Of a DNA stretch of 64,000 bases, positions 63,628 through 64,000 are shown one piece after another. The notes below the pieces were generated by a model that had not been told where the DNA came from, did not search any database, and saw only the letters and a list, made by a program, of their open reading frames with translations. Location: assembly GCF_014199395.1 (NCBI RefSeq), contig NZ_JACIJM010000002.1:186001-250000 (forward strand), given 5' to 3'. The stretch's first letter is position 1. Each line of letters starts with the position of its first letter. Position numbers and translations under genes: made by a program. The DNA is from Yoonia ponticola. Lineage in GTDB: Bacteria > Pseudomonadota > Alphaproteobacteria > Rhodobacterales > Rhodobacteraceae.

Positions 63628-64000
63628 CTATGGCACCAGCAGTTTGACGAGGCTACGCGCCATGACTTTGATGCTGTCCATCATATCGTCAACGCCGATG
63701 TATTCGTCCGGCTTGTGCGCCAGTTCCAGAATGCCCGGACCGTAGGCCACGCAGTTCTTCAGCTTGCCAATCCGGTCGATGTGTTTCTGATCGTATGTGC
63801 CGGGCGAGGCCACAAATTCGGCCTCTTTGCCAAGGACATGCGCGATTTCGGCAGCCACGGTCGCGGCAATCGGCGAATTCCGGTCGGTCATTGATGGCAG
63901 CACAGAATTCAGTTCGGTCATGGCATAGTCGAACTTGGGCCGATCCGCCTTGAGCCCTTCGAGCAGCGCTTCGACTTCCCCGCGTACTTGGTCCAGCGGT
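63628..64000 (-). CDS. M20-family peptidase (C-terminal part; 5' end outside window)
   Basis: The frame stays open through position 64000, so at least 123 C-terminal residues are visible; an internal ATG at 63921 is not the real start. The C-terminal stretch GTYDQKHIDRIGKLKNCVAYGPG, then ELAHKPDEYIGVDDMMDSIKV is the metal/dimer end of M20 dipeptidases and deacylases (ArgE/DapE/CPG2 type; HKPDEYI has the His/Glu region). With the peptide ABC genes and P1 peptidase it suggests uptake and intracellular cleavage of peptides. Confidence 0.85.
   Translation of the reverse strand, partial: PLDQVRGEVEALLEGLKADRPKFDYAMTELNSVLPSMTDRNSPIAATVAAEIAHVLGKEAEFVASPGTYDQKHIDRIGKLKNCVAYGPGILELAHKPDEYIGVDDMMDSIKVMARSLVKLLVP

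Noticed and set aside
1-64000. CRISPR array, rRNA operon, transposase or insertion sequence
   Set aside because: No evenly spaced repeat array, rRNA blocks, transposase motifs or terminal inverted repeats with target duplications were seen in reading the window.

Overview
The window looks like a chromosomal segment of a marine Alphaproteobacterium of the Rhodobacteraceae (Roseobacter group). The reasons are a Hint-domain protein typical of that family, a gltD/periplasmic protein/gltB operon, a complex I NDUFA9-like protein, a RibH2-type lumazine synthase behind an FMN riboswitch, and the GC-rich inverted repeat familiar between roseobacter genes. The species cannot be named from the sequence alone. 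Most of the window is dense, ordinary chromosome; one 9.9 kb block is clearly foreign.

Left chromosomal part (1-10578): the start of mtgA (cut by the window edge), a Hint-domain protein, the glutamate synthase operon (gltD, a periplasmic protein, gltB) read leftward and closed by a strong terminator, uppP, an NDUFA9-like protein that overlaps uppP tail to tail, and tRNA-Leu(CAG).

Integrated element (10565-20512): the last 14 bases of the tRNA, TCTTCTGGGCACCA, recur at 20499-20512. Between the copies lie a tyrosine integrase (right end), a MobV/Pre-type relaxase with an oriT-like inverted repeat just upstream, a KfrA-like coiled-coil DNA-binding protein whose best start is out of frame across a run of eight C, two small unknown proteins, and cargo that looks like defence. 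The cargo is a DUF262 (GmrS/ParB-like) gene overlapping a HEPN nuclease gene, divergent from an OLD-like ATPase/TOPRIM nuclease. Paired TGCCCCACA repeats 12 bp apart sit near both ends and look like integrase arm sites. There is no conjugation machinery, so this reads as an integrative mobilizable element (IME).

Amino-sugar region (20679-39916): an RpiR regulator sits between two divergent gene sets. Together they encode a sugar ABC importer, a Gfo/Idh/MocA oxidoreductase, a ROK kinase, NagA, NagB, a GH20 hexosaminidase, an SDR, an MFS carrier, CutC, RidA, a fold-III PLP enzyme, an NTF2-like protein and two MlrC (M81) proteins. The core is N-acetylglucosamine or chitooligosaccharide use. The PLP enzyme, the MlrC pair, the NTF2-like protein, CutC and RidA are not needed for textbook GlcNAc catabolism and may handle an additional amide- or amino-acid-bearing amino sugar. 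GAAAT/ATTTC repeats occur in both control regions.

Right chromosomal part (40128-64000): msrB-msrA, selO, a Na+/H+ antiporter, aroC, an EamA carrier, HU, the purine salvage pair AMP nucleosidase and adenine deaminase, a c-type cytochrome, a PCuAC copper chaperone, a four-sensor GGDEF-EAL protein, a hydroxyisobutyrate-dehydrogenase-like enzyme, pgm, a P1 peptidase, and a dipeptide-type ABC system with an M20 peptidase (cut by the right edge). An FMN-riboswitch-controlled ribH is inserted between the binding-protein gene and the permease genes.
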